Source: Aselliscus stoliczkanus
Taxonomy: Eukaryota; Chordata; Mammalia; Chiroptera; Hipposideridae
DNA length: 64,000 nt
NCBI GenBank assembly: GCA_033961575.1
Contig: CM066736.1
Location: 89,325,352 to 89,389,351, forward strand
Direction of reading: 5' to 3'
This document shows positions 12,301 to 28,369 of this stretch, piece by piece (positions within the stretch are counted from its first letter, which is position 1; the number at the start of each line of letters is the position of its first letter). The position numbers and the translations under genes are program-made. Under the pieces are notes generated by a model that worked only from the letters and a program-made list of their open reading frames with translations, was not told the origin of the DNA and did not search any database.

Positions 12301-12649
12301 AAAGCCTCTGACGTGGCTCCTCAGAGGGTGCAGCCTTGGTTATGCCCACAGTCACATTTGGATGACAGTGCTTTCCTGGACTGTCACTTTCCAGAACCAC
12401 ACACAGCTGTTAAGCTTTATTACAATGCCCTGGGGCATAAATTTGCTCCACAGACTGGGCTCGTTATATTAGGGCTCCTTTGAAAGGATGGTTCTTGAGA
12501 ACAGTGTTTGAGATTTGTTCTTACCCAGAAGGGCTCCTCCCAGCTGTCTCTTTCCCCTGTTCTCACCAGAAAACTCTCCAGTCTACAGTTTAGCCTATAC
12601 CTCCAGTTAATCCACCTGTCTTCTTCCAAATCGTTCCAGCACAACTTTC

Positions 12650-13338
12650 ACTATTTCTGAGAGCATCCTTAGACTCAAACTTCTCACACTCTGTTGCAAA
12701 TAAAATCATTTCCTCTGGGAAGAGATTCAAAGCTCTCTGTTTTCCAGTCTGCTTCTCCCCCAGGCAAAACCTCTGAGTCATAGTCCTGGTGCTGGAGCTG
12801 GGAACAGTGATGCGCTTCTCTGTGAGTGTCACTTCCACTTTAGGAGCTGAGCACTCTGTAAAGAGGTGGTAATCGCCTCAGGTCTTCCTGGCTTGCTTCT
12901 CCCAGAGTATTAACTGATGTTTTACAAGCCAGGGCAATGGCATCAGGGCTCCTGTATTCTCAGTGGTGCTGCGTTTAAGCTGAAGCCCCTGTTCCATGTG
13001 TGGGGAATAGGTGGAAGAAGGGAGGCCCACTTCTTGGTTGCGCTCATCTCAAAGAAGGTAGCTTTGGCAACAGGTAATTGGAGGCAGGATGAGAAATGCC
13101 GATGTCCTGCCCCTTTCAGGCATACGGCTCTCCAACTGAGAGCTCTGGGGAGAGGGAGCCCTGTGTTCTTGGCTGCACCAGTCTGGTATGGAGTTTCTCT
13201 CTTACTGATTTGGAAGCGGGAGGGAGAGTGAGAGCAGGTGTTAGTTCAAATACTGCAGACTCTCACTGTTTTTATTGAGTTTTAGTATATCTTCTTCAGC
13301 AGATGTTTTTGCATTTGCTGTGTGCCATTAGGACCATT
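12650..13338. other. Unassigned intron 2 sequence
   Basis: No gene or repeat recognised. Confidence 0.35.
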
Positions 13339-13349
13339 TCTATAGACTT

Positions 13350-13787
13350 CATTTATTTATTTTAAAGATTTTATTGGGGAATTGGGGGAGAACAGCATTG
13401 GGGAATCGGGGAAGAGGAACAGACAAGTTGCTGTCCTTTTGTTCTTCAGTCTAGTTGCAGAGGATGTTGCTTCACTGGCCCATGTTGGTATCATCATTGC
13501 ACTCTTCCCCGGGTGAGGCAGTCGCTCGTCCGCCATTGGATGACTGCTCATGGCAGCTCACGGCAGCTCACAAAAGCACATGCCAGCTGCTGGCTGCTCA
13601 CAGTAGCTTATGGCAGCCCACTGCAACCCCACTGCAGCCTTCACTGTCACCGGAGACTCACAGCAAGCCAGCTCCAGGTGGAGCTGTTGTCACCATCTTA
13701 GCTGTAGAGGGCGCAGCATCACTGGCCCTCATATGTGGGATCTGAACTGGGGCCCTGCTGCCTAGCTGGCGTCCCAAGCCAACTGTT
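13350..13787 (-). repeat. Long composite SINE, antisense, lacking its tRNA-like 5' end
   Basis: The 3' end is at left (aaagattttattggggaatt) and the body is complete. It stops at gtcccaagccaactg without the ggccggcc head, so it is 5'-truncated. It shares an outer direct repeat with its neighbour (see findings). Confidence 0.88.
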
Positions 13788-13856
13788 TTTTTAAACAGTA
13801 GTTCCTGCTTTACCATTTACCAGTCACCAGTACATGTCATAACAGGCAACTCTTCA

Positions 13857-14310
13857 TTTTTTTTTTTTTAAAGATTTTATTGGGGAATTGGGGGAGGCGG
13901 ACAGCATTGGGGAATCGAGGAAGGGGAACAGCTAAGTCGCTGTCTTTTTGTTCTTCAGTCTAGTTGCGGAGGACGTTGCTTCACTGGCCCATGTTGGTAT
14001 CATCATTGTGCTCTTCCCGGATGTGGCAGATTAGTCGCCTGCCTCTGGATGGTTGCTCACTGCGGCTATTGGCAGCTCACGCTGGCTGCCAGCTGCTCAC
14101 GCTGGCTGCCGGCCACTCACTGTAGCCTATGGCCGCTCACTGTAGCAGGGGCTGCAGCCTACACCGTCGCCGGGGCTTGCACAGCCCAGCTCCAGGTGGA
14201 GCTGTTGTTAGCTGTAGAGGGCAGTGTCACTGGCCCTCATGTGTGGGATACAAACCCGGGCCGCTGGCATCCCAAGCCAGCTCTTAACCAACGCGCCATT
14301 TGGCCGGCTC
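13857..14310 (-). repeat. Long composite SINE, antisense, full length
   Basis: T-run, aaagattttattggggaatt, GC-rich body, B-box complement and complete head ending catttggccggctc. The body has an extra repeat of cagctgctcacgctggctgc-type units near 14090. A 70-bp spacer separates it from the truncated SINE at left. Confidence 0.9.
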
Positions 14311-14321
14311 TCTATAGACTT

Positions 14322-15475
14322 TAAATGGTTGCTTTAAAAAATAATTTTTCCCCGTTTCACTGGAGAGTGGTTCAATGGACCCTCTCAAGTCAGAAGTCCA
14401 CTTCACCTCATCAACTTACCCAGAATGCTTTCTGCCTATACCTGTGTATTTGTCCAATGTGAACATGGCAATATTGACCTCAATTAAGAAGATATTCCCT
14501 CCTATTTCTGGAAATATTTTAAAATTAGTGATCTATTTCTATCCTTTTTTTATAAGACAAAGATTCCCCAGCTGGTAGTCCTTGGCTAACTTGGATAGTT
14601 TGGTCCTGATGGTTTGCAAGACCAGAGATGTCAGAGTTTCCCAGTCTTTGCCATTCTGAACAGATACCTACCAAGCTGCAACCTTAGATGCTGTTTCTAG
14701 GATTTGACCTGTGTCATGTGCCCAGTGTCATAGTCTGAGGACACCGAGGATGATTCCATGACAAGGACTGAGCTTTATTATCAACCTCGGGGGGATTCTC
14801 TGTACCTGCTGGGTGCTATGAATTATATATAGGAGTAAAAGGAAAGGTGAAACTGCTGCCTTGAAAGAAATTCCTTTAGTGGTAGAAACAGCCATGTGAA
14901 CAGATAAGGGTACTACAGTAGGAGAAGTGAATACTGTGATAGTGTCCCAGAAGAGGAAGATTTACATTAGTTTTACCCATGTACACAGTTGTTGACATGT
15001 AATCCAGGTCTGAAGAGATGACTAGGAGTGATCAGGAAGAGAAGGGGAGTGTTTTAGGTGAGGGAGTCACATGTGCAACGACATTAGACTGGCGAAGAGT
15101 CTGGTACTTTCAGGGAATTTCATGTAATTAATTATCACTGGGAATGGGAGAAAGTGGCAGTTGATGTGCCAGTGAAGGCAAGATGGGCCAGCCCAGAGAC
15201 GGTCTTGCATACGGTGGTGAAATTTCTATTTTGAATGGAGTTAAAGCTTTCAAAGTAAGAATCATAGAATAGAACGGAAAGGACCATAGAGGTCAGTAGG
15301 TTACAGTGCCTTGCCTTAATTATCTCTATCGCTTATCTCTTGGTACATGGCTTTTATATAGCAAACACTTATGAAATATCTATCTTCAACTTTCTCCATG
15401 GTTCTCCTTTACATATGAGAGATCAGCATCACTGTAATAGTGGGCTCTAGGATTACACATTCTTAGTACCTTTTT
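14322..15475. other. Mostly unassigned intron 2 sequence, one L3/CR1-like trace
   Basis: Around 15255-15320, agaatcatagaatagaacgg followed by accatagaggtcag resembles the 3' part of ancient L3/CR1 LINEs. Nothing else is recognised. Confidence 0.4.
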
Positions 15476-15539
15476 ATTCTTCCTATAATATATTAAATAT
15501 ATTAATATTTAGGAAAACTTAATTTACACATAGGAGAGC

Positions 15540-15760
15540 TTCTTTTGTGCCAGGAACTATTCTAAGTTCATTTTGTGAATTAACTCATTTATAATACTCT
15601 CAACATGAGGGTACTATGAGGTTTTATACTATGTACTATTATCTCCATTTTACAAATGATGTACATGATACACTGCAAGTTAGTGATAGAGCTAGGATTC
15701 ACACCCAGGCATCCTGGTTCTAGAATCAAGCTCTAAACCATCATGCTATACTGAATCCAA
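15540..15760 (-). repeat. MIR SINE fragment
   Basis: Reverse-complement MIR order: ttatctccattttacaaatg, gtgatagagctaggattc, then caagctctaaaccatcat. Confidence 0.65.
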
Positions 15761-16367
15761 GGCAGTGTAACCCCCTGGCCCCTAGCTGAATATCTTTGTT
15801 TCAGACTTGCTGACAGTTTGGAGACCTTTTTCTTTCTTCTGTATAGTAACAATGTTCATTGACGAGCTGTTGTAAGCTAAGCACTCCGCTGGGTGTTGTA
15901 GGGCAAACTCAAGTGACAGACATTCATTCAGTTATTTAATAACCACATATCGTACTCTGCCAGGTCCTATACTTGGAGGTGAGTTTATGGAGCTAAATTA
16001 ATTATTCATTTGGGTGTTCCAGAGAATTTTCAAGATTCTGGGTAAAGAGATAAATGACAAATAAAATACAGTTTCTGTATGTGTATTTGAGTTGCTTAGG
16101 GAGAGGAAGAGGGGGTAATTAAATAGTAATAGTAGTATAATGGCATAAGTATTGTCATAGATGTATACCCTGAGAACTGAGAGAACAAATAGAAAAGTGC
16201 AATTCACTTGCTTCGGAGAGGTCTGGAAAACTTCATAGAGGCAGTGACTTTTTCTTTAACAGATAAAGAGAAGGAGAAAACATTTAAAATGTAGTACCCT
16301 GTGTAAAGGTTTAGAGGCATAAAAAAGCATGGCTTTTTTAAGGAGTCTGAAATGGCTTGATGTATCT
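15761..16367. other. Unassigned intron 2 sequence
   Basis: No gene. About 15920-15970 could be an L2 trace (cattcattcagttatttaat). Confidence 0.35.
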
Positions 16368-16585
16368 AGAGCAAATGTTGGCAAACTTTTTCAGTAAAGG
16401 ACTGGATAGTGAATAGTTTAGGCTTTGCTGGCCATACACCTTGTCATAACAACTCAACTCTGCCTTTGTAGTATGAAAGTAGCTATAGACGGTATATAAA
16501 TGAGCGTTGTTCCAGTAAGACTTTATCACAAAAACACGCAGCAAGCTGGATTTGGCCCATGGCCATAGTTTCCTGATCTCTTGTC
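16368..16585 (+). mobile_element. hAT-type nonautonomous transposon fossil
   Basis: Begins aatgttggcaaactttttca, has aggctttgctggccatac and gactttatcacaaaaacac, and ends ggcccatggccatagtttcc. It has the same family structure as 9969-10442. Confidence 0.65.
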
Positions 16586-18276
16586 TGGAGTGTAGGTATC
16601 TGGTAAGGAGGGAGAGTGTTCAGGGTGCCGACTGGGAAGTTAGTTTATGGGTCAGGCTGTAAAAGGCCTTGAATGCAAGGCCAAGCAGCTAAGGTTTTAG
16701 CCTGTAGATAATGGGAGCTGTGAGATTTTAAGTAGCCTTGTTGGTATAGTTAGAGTTGTACTTACAAAGGTCATTCTGGCGATGGACTGGCAGAAGTTAG
16801 ACTTAGATGTACCAAGGTGAGTGAGGAATGACTGTCCTCTCCCTGCCCTCGAGCAATAGCTTCTGATCTCACTGGAGGCGGATATTTCACCCCTGAGACA
16901 TCCATGTCCCAGCACTCTGTATAAATGACATTGAGAGCTGTTACGGCTAAAGTGTGGGTCCTTGCTGGATGTTCAAGAGCTGAGCAAGAGCTGGGAAGCT
17001 TTGCAAATCTGGGGCCTGTTCTTGTGGGTTCTAAATATTGTGTGAGCGGGGAAATGGGAGTGAAGGGGTTGTGGTTTGGTTTGAGAGACATGGAAGGTGA
17101 GCAGTAGGTAACAAGGTTGGAAAGGGGAGCGAGGAGTAACTAGTTCTAAGGAAGAACCCAAGAGACCTGTCCAGATCCCTGCACCCAAAGATGTGCTGCT
17201 GCTCTTCTGGTTTCCCGTCCGTGCATTCTGCTCACTGATGGAGCTGGCTAGGCCTGTTCTGAGGGAATTGTAGAGAGATGTCTCCCCTCCTCTGCTCACA
17301 CCCACACCCCTTCACTACGGCTTAATACTTGGGATGGGGTTGCATGCTTTGTGTCTCCGCCAGGAAGATCACTTTTATGAGCTCATAGGACTAAATATAC
17401 CTAGTGACAGCTGGTACCTTGGCTCCTCAGAGAGCTATTAAGCTGTAGCTCTAGCCAGTGCAGCATTCCCCATGGTAAGGCAAGACTTTTAGGGAGCCTC
17501 CTTAGACCTCCTTAGAGCTGCCTGTTCTGAGTCTGAAATAGTAAATCCTTGTGGAGCCAAAAGTTGTCTCTTTGTTTTTTTTTTTTTTTTTTTGCTTTTT
17601 GTTGCTTTTAAACGTGGTCTTATATCAGAGTTTAGCCATTAGCTGGATATGGGGCAGTGTTCAGAGCAATATGTGGTAATGCCTCCCTCAAGTATATTGA
17701 ACATCAGAGTTCTAGTTCAGTATAACATTCTTATATGCTATATAAATTGAACCTATGTTTAAAAATCAAAACTGAATAACCAGGACCTTCTATCAGAGGA
17801 TATGCAGTTTGATAGGGGAGGTAGACACATAACAAAACTGATAAGGGTATACAGGGTCTATGGGAGCACAGAAGAGTCACCTTTGATCAAGAGGCTTTTT
17901 CTCTTACTTTCATATCCTATCTCCCCCTCCTTCCAGTAATCATCACAACTAACATTCGAGTTATGCTTTAAAACTTACAGAGTGCTTTTGTGTACCCGAG
18001 GAATCACAAGCTCTGTGCTTCCGAAGGGCCAGGGGTATCATGACCGAGTAATGTGGGCTGTATAAATGCACATGCATAAACCTGTGATGGGGGAGCTGTG
18101 GCAAACTGGAGTGCGCATGACATGTCTCTTCAGAAGCGGGCAGCTGCTGCTCAGCTCTGGCAGATGGTTGCCAGGTAGATATGTGAACCCTGGAGTGGTA
18201 TGAGGGGGCGGGGCTTGAGGCCCTCATCTCCCGCAACACCAACTCCCCCACCAACCAGCTGCCCCGAATTACAGCA
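16586..18276. other. Unassigned intron 2 sequence
   Basis: No gene recognised. A T-run sits at about 17575-17593. Short ORFs in both strands at 16,700-17,300 lack domain features. Confidence 0.35.
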
Positions 18277-18319
<43 letters not shown>

Positions 18320-18330
18320 GTATATATAAT
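18277..18330. repeat. (TA)n microsatellite
   Basis: Starts with gcatgcatata, then alternating TA for about 35 bases, trailing into tatgtatatg units. It is likely polymorphic. Confidence 0.95.
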
Positions 18331-18689
18331 ATTCTTTGATGTGGAAAACTGATTTTTCTTAATTTTAAGTAATATATGAATAAAAATGTCTTCATAAAAT
18401 GTCGCATTTTAAAAGGAATTTGTGTTGAACAATTTAGCTAAAAATAATGTGTTTGCTATGCAAACACAACTTTATAACAAGCCCTTAGCCACTACTGCCC
18501 GTTCCAATCAAATTGCTGCCCTTAAGTCTCTCCTATATTAAATTCTAAAGTTGTCACTGGAGCTCAGTGTTCCTAGATCTTTTGATTTTTTTTTTAAAGA
18601 TAGCCTGAAAAATGGGACTTTCTTTTGTAAAGTTTTTGATTTTTAAACATAGGTTTAATTTATAAAATGCTCTTCGGGGCCATTAAAAG

Positions 18690-18853
18690 ACACATGCAAA
18701 GGCAGTTAATGACTTCTGCAAACAGGTCTCATTTAATCCTTGTCACACTCAAATGAGAGCTAATTCTTCCTCATTTTGAGGGGAAAATAGGTTCAGGGAG
18801 GGTAAGTAGCTTGCTCAGAAGTCACACAGGAAGTAAGGGGTTTGTGTTGATAA
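18690..18853 (-). repeat. MIR SINE fragment
   Basis: Shows aggttcagggagggtaagta and cttgctcagaagtcacacag, reverse-complement MIR. A younger SINE is inserted at its right side. Confidence 0.6.
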
Positions 18854-18864
18854 GTTCTGAACTT

Positions 18865-18972
18865 TTTTTTTTTTTTTGAGGGCCGTGTCACTGGCCCTCA
18901 CATGTGGGATCCGAACCGGGGCTACTGGCGTCCCAAGCCAGCTCCCAACCAATGCGCCACTCGGCCAGCCCG
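18865..18972 (-). repeat. Short tRNA-head SINE, antisense
   Basis: T-run, gagggccgtgtcactggccc, gggatccgaaccgggg, ccactcggccagccc. It is flanked by the exact direct repeat gttctgaactt. Confidence 0.92.
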
Positions 18973-18983
18973 GTTCTGAACTT

Positions 18984-19538
18984 GTTACAATACACTGCCT
19001 TTTTTACTCTTAAGGCTTGCTTGTAGTTAGCTTCACTTCTTGGTTCTCTAAAGAGCTTCCAGTCAGCATTAGGCCCTTCCTTCAGGTAGAGTTTCTGTCA
19101 GCCCACACTCAACATGTGGCACCATCTTCTGGCTGGCCTTGTTTTTTGACCCCACACTCCATTACATGCTTTGTGGCCCCAGTAGAGCCTGTATTCGGGC
19201 CCCTGCGCAGATCCTCCTTGTACTTGCTTCCCATGAGCCTCCCTGCTCTCCATAATCTTCAGTGTTCAGACTTGGCTATAAAAAACAGTTTATTTCTTGT
19301 TGGTTCCCTATGCAACTGGTGTGTCTCAGATGTTTCCTGGAGTTAGCTGGTAATGGCAGAAAACCTTCCTTGGAGATTTTGATATTTCTGCTCCTAAGGC
19401 CTGCATATAATATGTGTTTCTCTAGTCTTAGATTAAGAGGGTTTGGGTTAGAGTCTAAGAGGGCCAAAGTAGGGTATACTTTAAACGACCTGATGAATCA
19501 AAACTAAAATAATTATGAGAATTACAGATTTGATCTCT
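18984..19538. other. Unassigned intron 2 sequence
   Basis: No recognised gene or repeat. A 109-codon ORF at 19017-19346 has no domain signature. Confidence 0.35.
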
Positions 19539-19553
19539 TTAAAATATATCCCA

Positions 19554-19979
19554 GGGCCGGCCAAGTGGTGCGTTGGTTAAGAGCTGGCTTGGGATGCCAG
19601 CTCTGAGCAGCAGGACCCTGGTTCGGATCCAACATATGAGGGCCAGTGACACTGCCCTCTACAGCTAAGATGGTGGACAACAGCTCAACCTCGAGCTGGG
19701 CTGCTGTGAGTCCCCGGGATGGCATAGCTGCAGCCCCTGCTACAGTGGGCTGCCATAGGCTACAGTGAGTGGCCAGCAGCCAGCGTAAGCGGCTGGCAGC
19801 TGGTGTGAGCTGCCAAGAGCAGCGGCCATCCAGAGGCCTGCAACTGATCTGCCTTACCAGCGAAGAGCGCAATGATAATACCAACATGGGCCAGTGAAGC
19901 AACATCCTCTACAACTAGACTGAAGAGCAAAAAGGACAGCAACCTGTCTGTTCCCCTTCCCCAATTCCCCAGTAAAATC
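19554..19979 (+). repeat. Long composite SINE
   Basis: Head gggccggccaagtggtgcgt, B-box ggttcggatcc, full body, 3' end ttccccagtaaaatc. It is flanked by ttaaaatatatccca on both sides (exact). Confidence 0.94.
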
Positions 19980-20009
19980 TTAAAATATATCCCAAACCTG
20001 ACAACTTAT

Positions 20010-20600
20010 TACCCCTGTCCTACTACCTTGTTTTAAGCCACCATTAGCTGATACCTAGACTATTGCAATGGTTACTTGACTGGTTTCCCTGCATCTGCCC
20101 TTGTCCTCCTATAGTCTGCTTCTCAACACAGCATTCAGAGAAATTCTTTTAAAAATGTAAATGTGATCATGTAGCACCTCTATTCAAATTCCTCTAACAA
20201 CTTCCACGTCAGAATAAAAGTGAAAGTCCTTATAGGCCTACAGGAGCCTTTGTGATCTGGACCCCTGTTCTACCCTGAGCTCCTTCCAACTAGTGACCAC
20301 CTAGTCTCATGTCTCCTCTTCCATCCTGGCCTTCTGGCTGTTCTTTGAACATACCACATATGTTGCCTCAGGGCCTTTGCATTTGCCATCCCTATCCTTG
20401 AGATACTCTTCTTCCAGTCATTCTGCTTGCCTTTCTCTAACATCTGCTTCAGATATTTGCTAAAAAGTCACCTTTTTAATGAGACCTTTCTTGACTAATT
20501 AAAATGACAAACCACTAATATCACTACTCTTGGCATTCCCTGTTCTTTTTCCTGCTTTAAAGAAATTATTGTCTCTTTTACCCAAATAGGATGTTAATGT
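20010..20600 (+). repeat. L2 LINE 3' region
   Basis: Continuous L2 phrases: tttgtgatctggacccctgt, cctcagggcctttgcatttg and aatgagacctttcttgacta. Confidence 0.75.
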
Positions 20601-20709
20601 TACTGGTCTAAAGTCTGTGTGCCTGAATGATGCTTTGACGTCATACTCAAACTCAAAATGTTAGAGTTTGGAGTAAGGAAAGGTTTATTGATCAAGAAGG
20701 TGCCAACAG

Positions 20710-21162
20710 GGCCAGCCAAGGGGTGCGTTGGTTAAGAGCTGGCTTGGGACACCGGCTCTGAGCAGCAGGGCCCTGGTTCAGATCCCACATATGAGGGCCA
20801 GTGACGCTGTGCCCTCTACAGCTAAGATGGTGAACAACAGCTCCACCTGGAGCTGGGCTGCTGTGAGTTGCCGGTGACAGTGTAGGCTGCAGCCTCTTCT
20901 GCAGTGGGCTGCCATAGGCTACGATGAGTGGCTGGCAGCCGGCGTGAGCTGCCAAGAGTTGCCAGAGCAGCCGTCCAGAAGCCAGCGACCGATTTGCCTC
21001 ACCCAGGAAGAGTGCAATGATAATACCAACATGGGCCAGTGAAGCAATGTCTTCCACAACTAGACTGAAGAACAAAAGGACAGCAACTTGCCTGTTCCCC
21101 TTCCCCGATTCCCCAACGCTGTTGCCCTCCCCCAATTCCCCAATAAAAAAATCCTAAAAAAA
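20710..21162 (+). repeat. Long composite SINE
   Basis: Head ggccagccaaggggtgcgtt, full body, 3' end ccaattccccaataaaaaaa. It is flanked by agaaggtgccaacag (exact 15 bp). Confidence 0.94.
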
Positions 21163-21177
21163 AGAAGGTGCCAACAG

Positions 21178-22358
21178 ATAAGATGGGAGCCCTCATCCTG
21201 AAAAGTTCAGGCTTTTTTATGTCCAGGGAAGAGAAAATGGGAGGTGCTGTTGTAAAAACTCAAGCCCCAAGCAGAATTTCCTCTAATGATTAGTGTGTCT
21301 AAAGCAGAAGCTATTAGCCTGAAGGCTTTGGGAATCACAGCAGGCTTGAAGAAGTTAGAGCCTGAGAGAGCTAGCATTTCACTCGGTTCCATTAGCTCAA
21401 TGAAGACAAAGATTTGTATCTGTTTTTTACCCTTTATTGCATTTCTAATGCCTGGAACTATGCCTGGTACATAGAAATCTTATATTTGTTGAATAAATGA
21501 ATGAATTTCTGTCCCCAGACTGGCTGTCTCAGGCTGCTTGTGACTGTGTCTTCCCTGAGATGTCTCAGTGTCTGATATTTAAGGTCTAGTGATCTCATCA
21601 TATAGGTCCCCAGTGAAAGCAACAAGACTTAATAAAATAACAACATTGTTTTAATATTATTCATTTTGAAAAATAAGCATCTGAGATTGACAAGAAATAT
21701 TCTGAAATAGGAGAGCCCTGGGAAGAGGGGGGGTCCAGATGTTAGAAAAAAACTTTTTAAAGTATAAAATAAAATAAAAAGTATAATAAAACCAAGTGCT
21801 AGCCCAAAAATAGAAACAAAAGAATGGAGAACCTAGAAATATACCCCTCTCCATATAAGGACTTAATTTATTATTAAATCACATTTTTCAAAAAGGAATG
21901 AAAGATAATGAGTGGGACTGGGATAACTGGGTGGCAACTTGGGGAAAAAAAATGTTAAAATTCACAGCTTATAGCATATAATAAATTGAATGTCAGATGG
22001 CCTGCAAGGCTGTTAAAAAAATCAAGAAATACTTTAATCACTTTACTTTTCTAAGAACTGATAAAAATCTCCTTGCGCTGGGCTCTTCACCTTGTCACCT
22101 ACTTAATCCTTATAAAAAGTAGATTCTCTCAACAATTTCAAATGAGAGATTGGACAGCTTTTTGTCAGATGTCCGAGGGACTCGAATTTTGTTGTTGCCA
22201 GAGGTCACAAAGAGCTGTGAAACCCATGTACTTGAGCCCGCTTGGCTTTTATGGCCTCATCTAACCAGAGGTTTTGACTTCCCTACACCATTCTAGCCTT
22301 GTGAGAGTTTAGCTAGACCATCACCTATATCCCAGGTAGTAGAATGTATTAGAACTGC
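21178..22358. other. Mostly unassigned intron 2 sequence with an L2 3' end
   Basis: About 21400-21510 is an L2 3' end on the + strand (gcctggtacatagaaatc, gaataaatgaatgaat). The rest is not recognised. Confidence 0.4.
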
Positions 22359-22935
22359 ACTCCAATATGTAGCCATTAGCTGTGTGTGGCCATTTAAATG
22401 TAAATCAGTTTGTTTGTTTTTTACTGTATGATTTCATTTATTTAAAGTACAAAAGCAGGTGAAACTAATTTATGCTGTTAGAGGTCAGAATGGTAAGTCT
22501 TTGATTACCTTATTCAAATTCAGGGGTCTTTTTCTTTACTGCACAGTTTCAACTGTTGAAGTTTTAATAATTCTGCTACTTAAATATGACTTTATGTGAA
22601 AAAGAACTCCCCAAAAGCTTTTTTATATCTAGCTCTGGTTCTAGAATGTCTTTTGGACATTCTAGACATGATTTTGCTATATAAGCTTGCATTTTCTTTG
22701 GTATACTATTTAGTGACAATGAATTATCATTTGTCAAACCATATTATATTCAATTGTTAAAAAGGTATATAATATAAATTTAAATCAATTTTTTAAAAAT
22801 TTCAATTCTTTAGCACACAAGCCACATTGTGAATGCTCAATAGCCATATGTGCCTAGTGGCAACTGTTAGGGCCAGGGCAGATATTGAACTTGTCCATCA
22901 TTGGTGAAAGTTTTATTGGACAGTGCTACATCATA
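22359..22935 (+). mobile_element. hAT-type MITE split by an L1 3' fragment
   Basis: Outer parts (actccaatatgtagccatta at left; ctcaatagccatatgtgcct and ttttattggacagtgctaca at right) belong to one old nonautonomous element. Between about 22420 and 22780 lies L1 3'-region-like sequence (caaaagcaggtgaaactaat). Class assignment is from memory. Confidence 0.5.
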
Positions 22936-23556
22936 ATTGTGGACATTGCCAAGTTCCTGTGCTCAGCAGCCTATACTCTGACTAGGTTGAGAAGTTCCAG
23001 TATGGGCTATCTTCGAAATTCTCTTCTGGGTCATTAAGCTCAGATATCTTAATGTTTGCCACATCCAGTGAAGGCAACTACCCCTTGATTATGGAACCAG
23101 GGAATTTGGGACTATGCTGTCAATAACATTTAGTCAATAACATTTACTAACATTACTCTGGGTCAGACCCTTTCCTCGACCCTGGGATAAAGAAAGATGG
23201 ATAGGAGGACATTTCCTGAAAATCCTATTATAATGTGCTCTTGTGAGAGTAGTGATCAGAATTGCACATTTCTATGATGCTTGAGGCTCTGTGGAAAGCA
23301 TTGATCAGTGTTCAATCCTGTAATACTAATGAGGTTCAGGATCAGGCTGATTGAGTATCTATGAAGTTAATTACCAGTTAAATTTCGAAAGCTTTGATTT
23401 CTTTTGTTTTTCTCCTTTCTTGTAAGAGTATATTATGAAAAGAAATCCAGATAACTAAAGGACAGCATAGACAGTACAGGAGAAAAGTTTGGACTATAAA
23501 GTCAGGTGTCCTGGGTTGGAATACTAACTCCATCACTTAGCAGCTGTGACCTTGAG
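22936..23556. other. Unassigned intron 2 sequence
   Basis: No recognised feature. Confidence 0.35.
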
Positions 23557-24550
23557 CAAATGTTTCAGTCATCTAGTGCTCTATAACAAACTTCCCTCCA
23601 CACTTAGTAGCTTTAAAATAGCAACAACATTTATTTGGCATGTATTTGCAATCTGGGCATGGCTCTGCAGGGACAGCTTGGCATCAGGTGTAGTGACTCA
23701 AAAGGTAGGGGCTGGAATCACCTGAAGTCTCAGTCACTCACATGTCTGACTCCTGGGCTGGAAGTCTCACAGCTGGGGCTGCTCAGACATCTCTACCTCT
23801 ATATAGTCTTTTTTTTTTTTTTTTTAAGATTTTATTGGGGAATTGGGGGAGCGGAACAGTGTTGGGGAATTGGGGAAGAGGAACAGACAAGTTGCTGTCC
23901 TTTTGTTCTTCAGTCTAGTTGTGGAGGACATTGCTTCACTGGCCCATGTTGGTATTATCATGTGCTCTTCCCGGTGAGGCAGATTGGTCGCCAGCTTCTG
24001 GATGGCCACTCACGGTGGCTCTTGGCAGCTCACACCAGCTGCCGGCTGCTCACGCTGGCTGCCAGCCACTCACAGTAGTTCATGGCAGCCCACTGCAGCA
24101 GAGGCTGCAACCCACACCGTCGCTGGTGACTCACGGCAGCCCAGCTCCTGGTTGAGCTGTTGTTCACAATCTTAGCTGTAGAGGGCAGTGTCACCGGCCC
24201 TGATATGTGGGATCCGAACTGGGGTCCTGCTGCTCAGAGCTGGCATCCCAAGCCAGCTCCTAACCAATGCACCACTTGGCTGGCCCTATATAGCCTTTCT
24301 GTATAACCTCCCCAGCATGGTGAGTTTGGGGTAGCCAGACTTCTTATGTGTTGGTTCAGGACTCCAAAGGCATGTGTCCTAAAAGGGAGAAAGGCAGTTG
24401 GACTCTGATTGCGTTTTCCTAGCCTTCGAAGTCACTCAACATCACTCCTGCCACATTCTGTTAGAAGATGAGTTACTAATGTCAGCCCATATTCAAGGGG
24501 AGGAGAGCTCACCTTTTGGGGAGGATTGTCAAAGAACTGTGAACATATTT
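23557..24550 (-). repeat. Ancient dispersed repeat (class not assigned), split by a SINE
   Basis: Left part has catctagtgctctataacaa and right part has cactcctgccacattctgtt and tattcaaggggaggagag, phrases of a common old mammalian interspersed repeat. I cannot name its class with confidence. Confidence 0.5.
23812..24285 (-). repeat. Long composite SINE, antisense
   Basis: 3' end at left (aagattttattggggaattg), complete body and head (accacttggctggccc). Near-identical flanks ctatatag(t/c)cttt mark the duplication. Confidence 0.92.
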
Positions 24551-28040
<3,490 letters not shown>

Positions 28041-28044
28041 ATTA

Positions 28045-28350
28045 ATACTTACATAATGTTTGCTCTGTGTGAGGCACTGTTCTGAGTGCTTTACATATTA
28101 TAACTCATTTATTTCTCACAAAAACCTTCTGAACTGTAAATGTTATGATTTTTGTATTTAGTGTATTTCCTCAACTCCGTTTTTTTTTATTTTTATTTTT
28201 TTTTGAGGTCAGTATCACTGGTCCTCGTATGTGGGATCCGAACCAGGGCCGCTGGCTTCCCAAGCCAGCGCTTAACCACTGCGCCACTCGGCCGGTCCTC
28301 CTCAACTCTGTTTACAGATGAGGAAAATGAGGCAGAGAGAGTGGTTAAAT
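28045..28350 (-). repeat. MIR SINE fragment split by a SINE
   Basis: Reverse-complement MIR: ataactcatttatttctcac and tttacagatgaggaaaatga on either side of the insert. Confidence 0.65.
28184..28299 (-). repeat. Short tRNA-head SINE, antisense
   Basis: T-rich tail, gaggtcagtatcactggtcc, B-box complement ggatccgaacc, complete head ending ccactcggccggt. It is flanked by cctcaactc(c/t)gttt. Confidence 0.92.
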
Positions 28351-28369
28351 GAAATAAAAATAATGTAAT

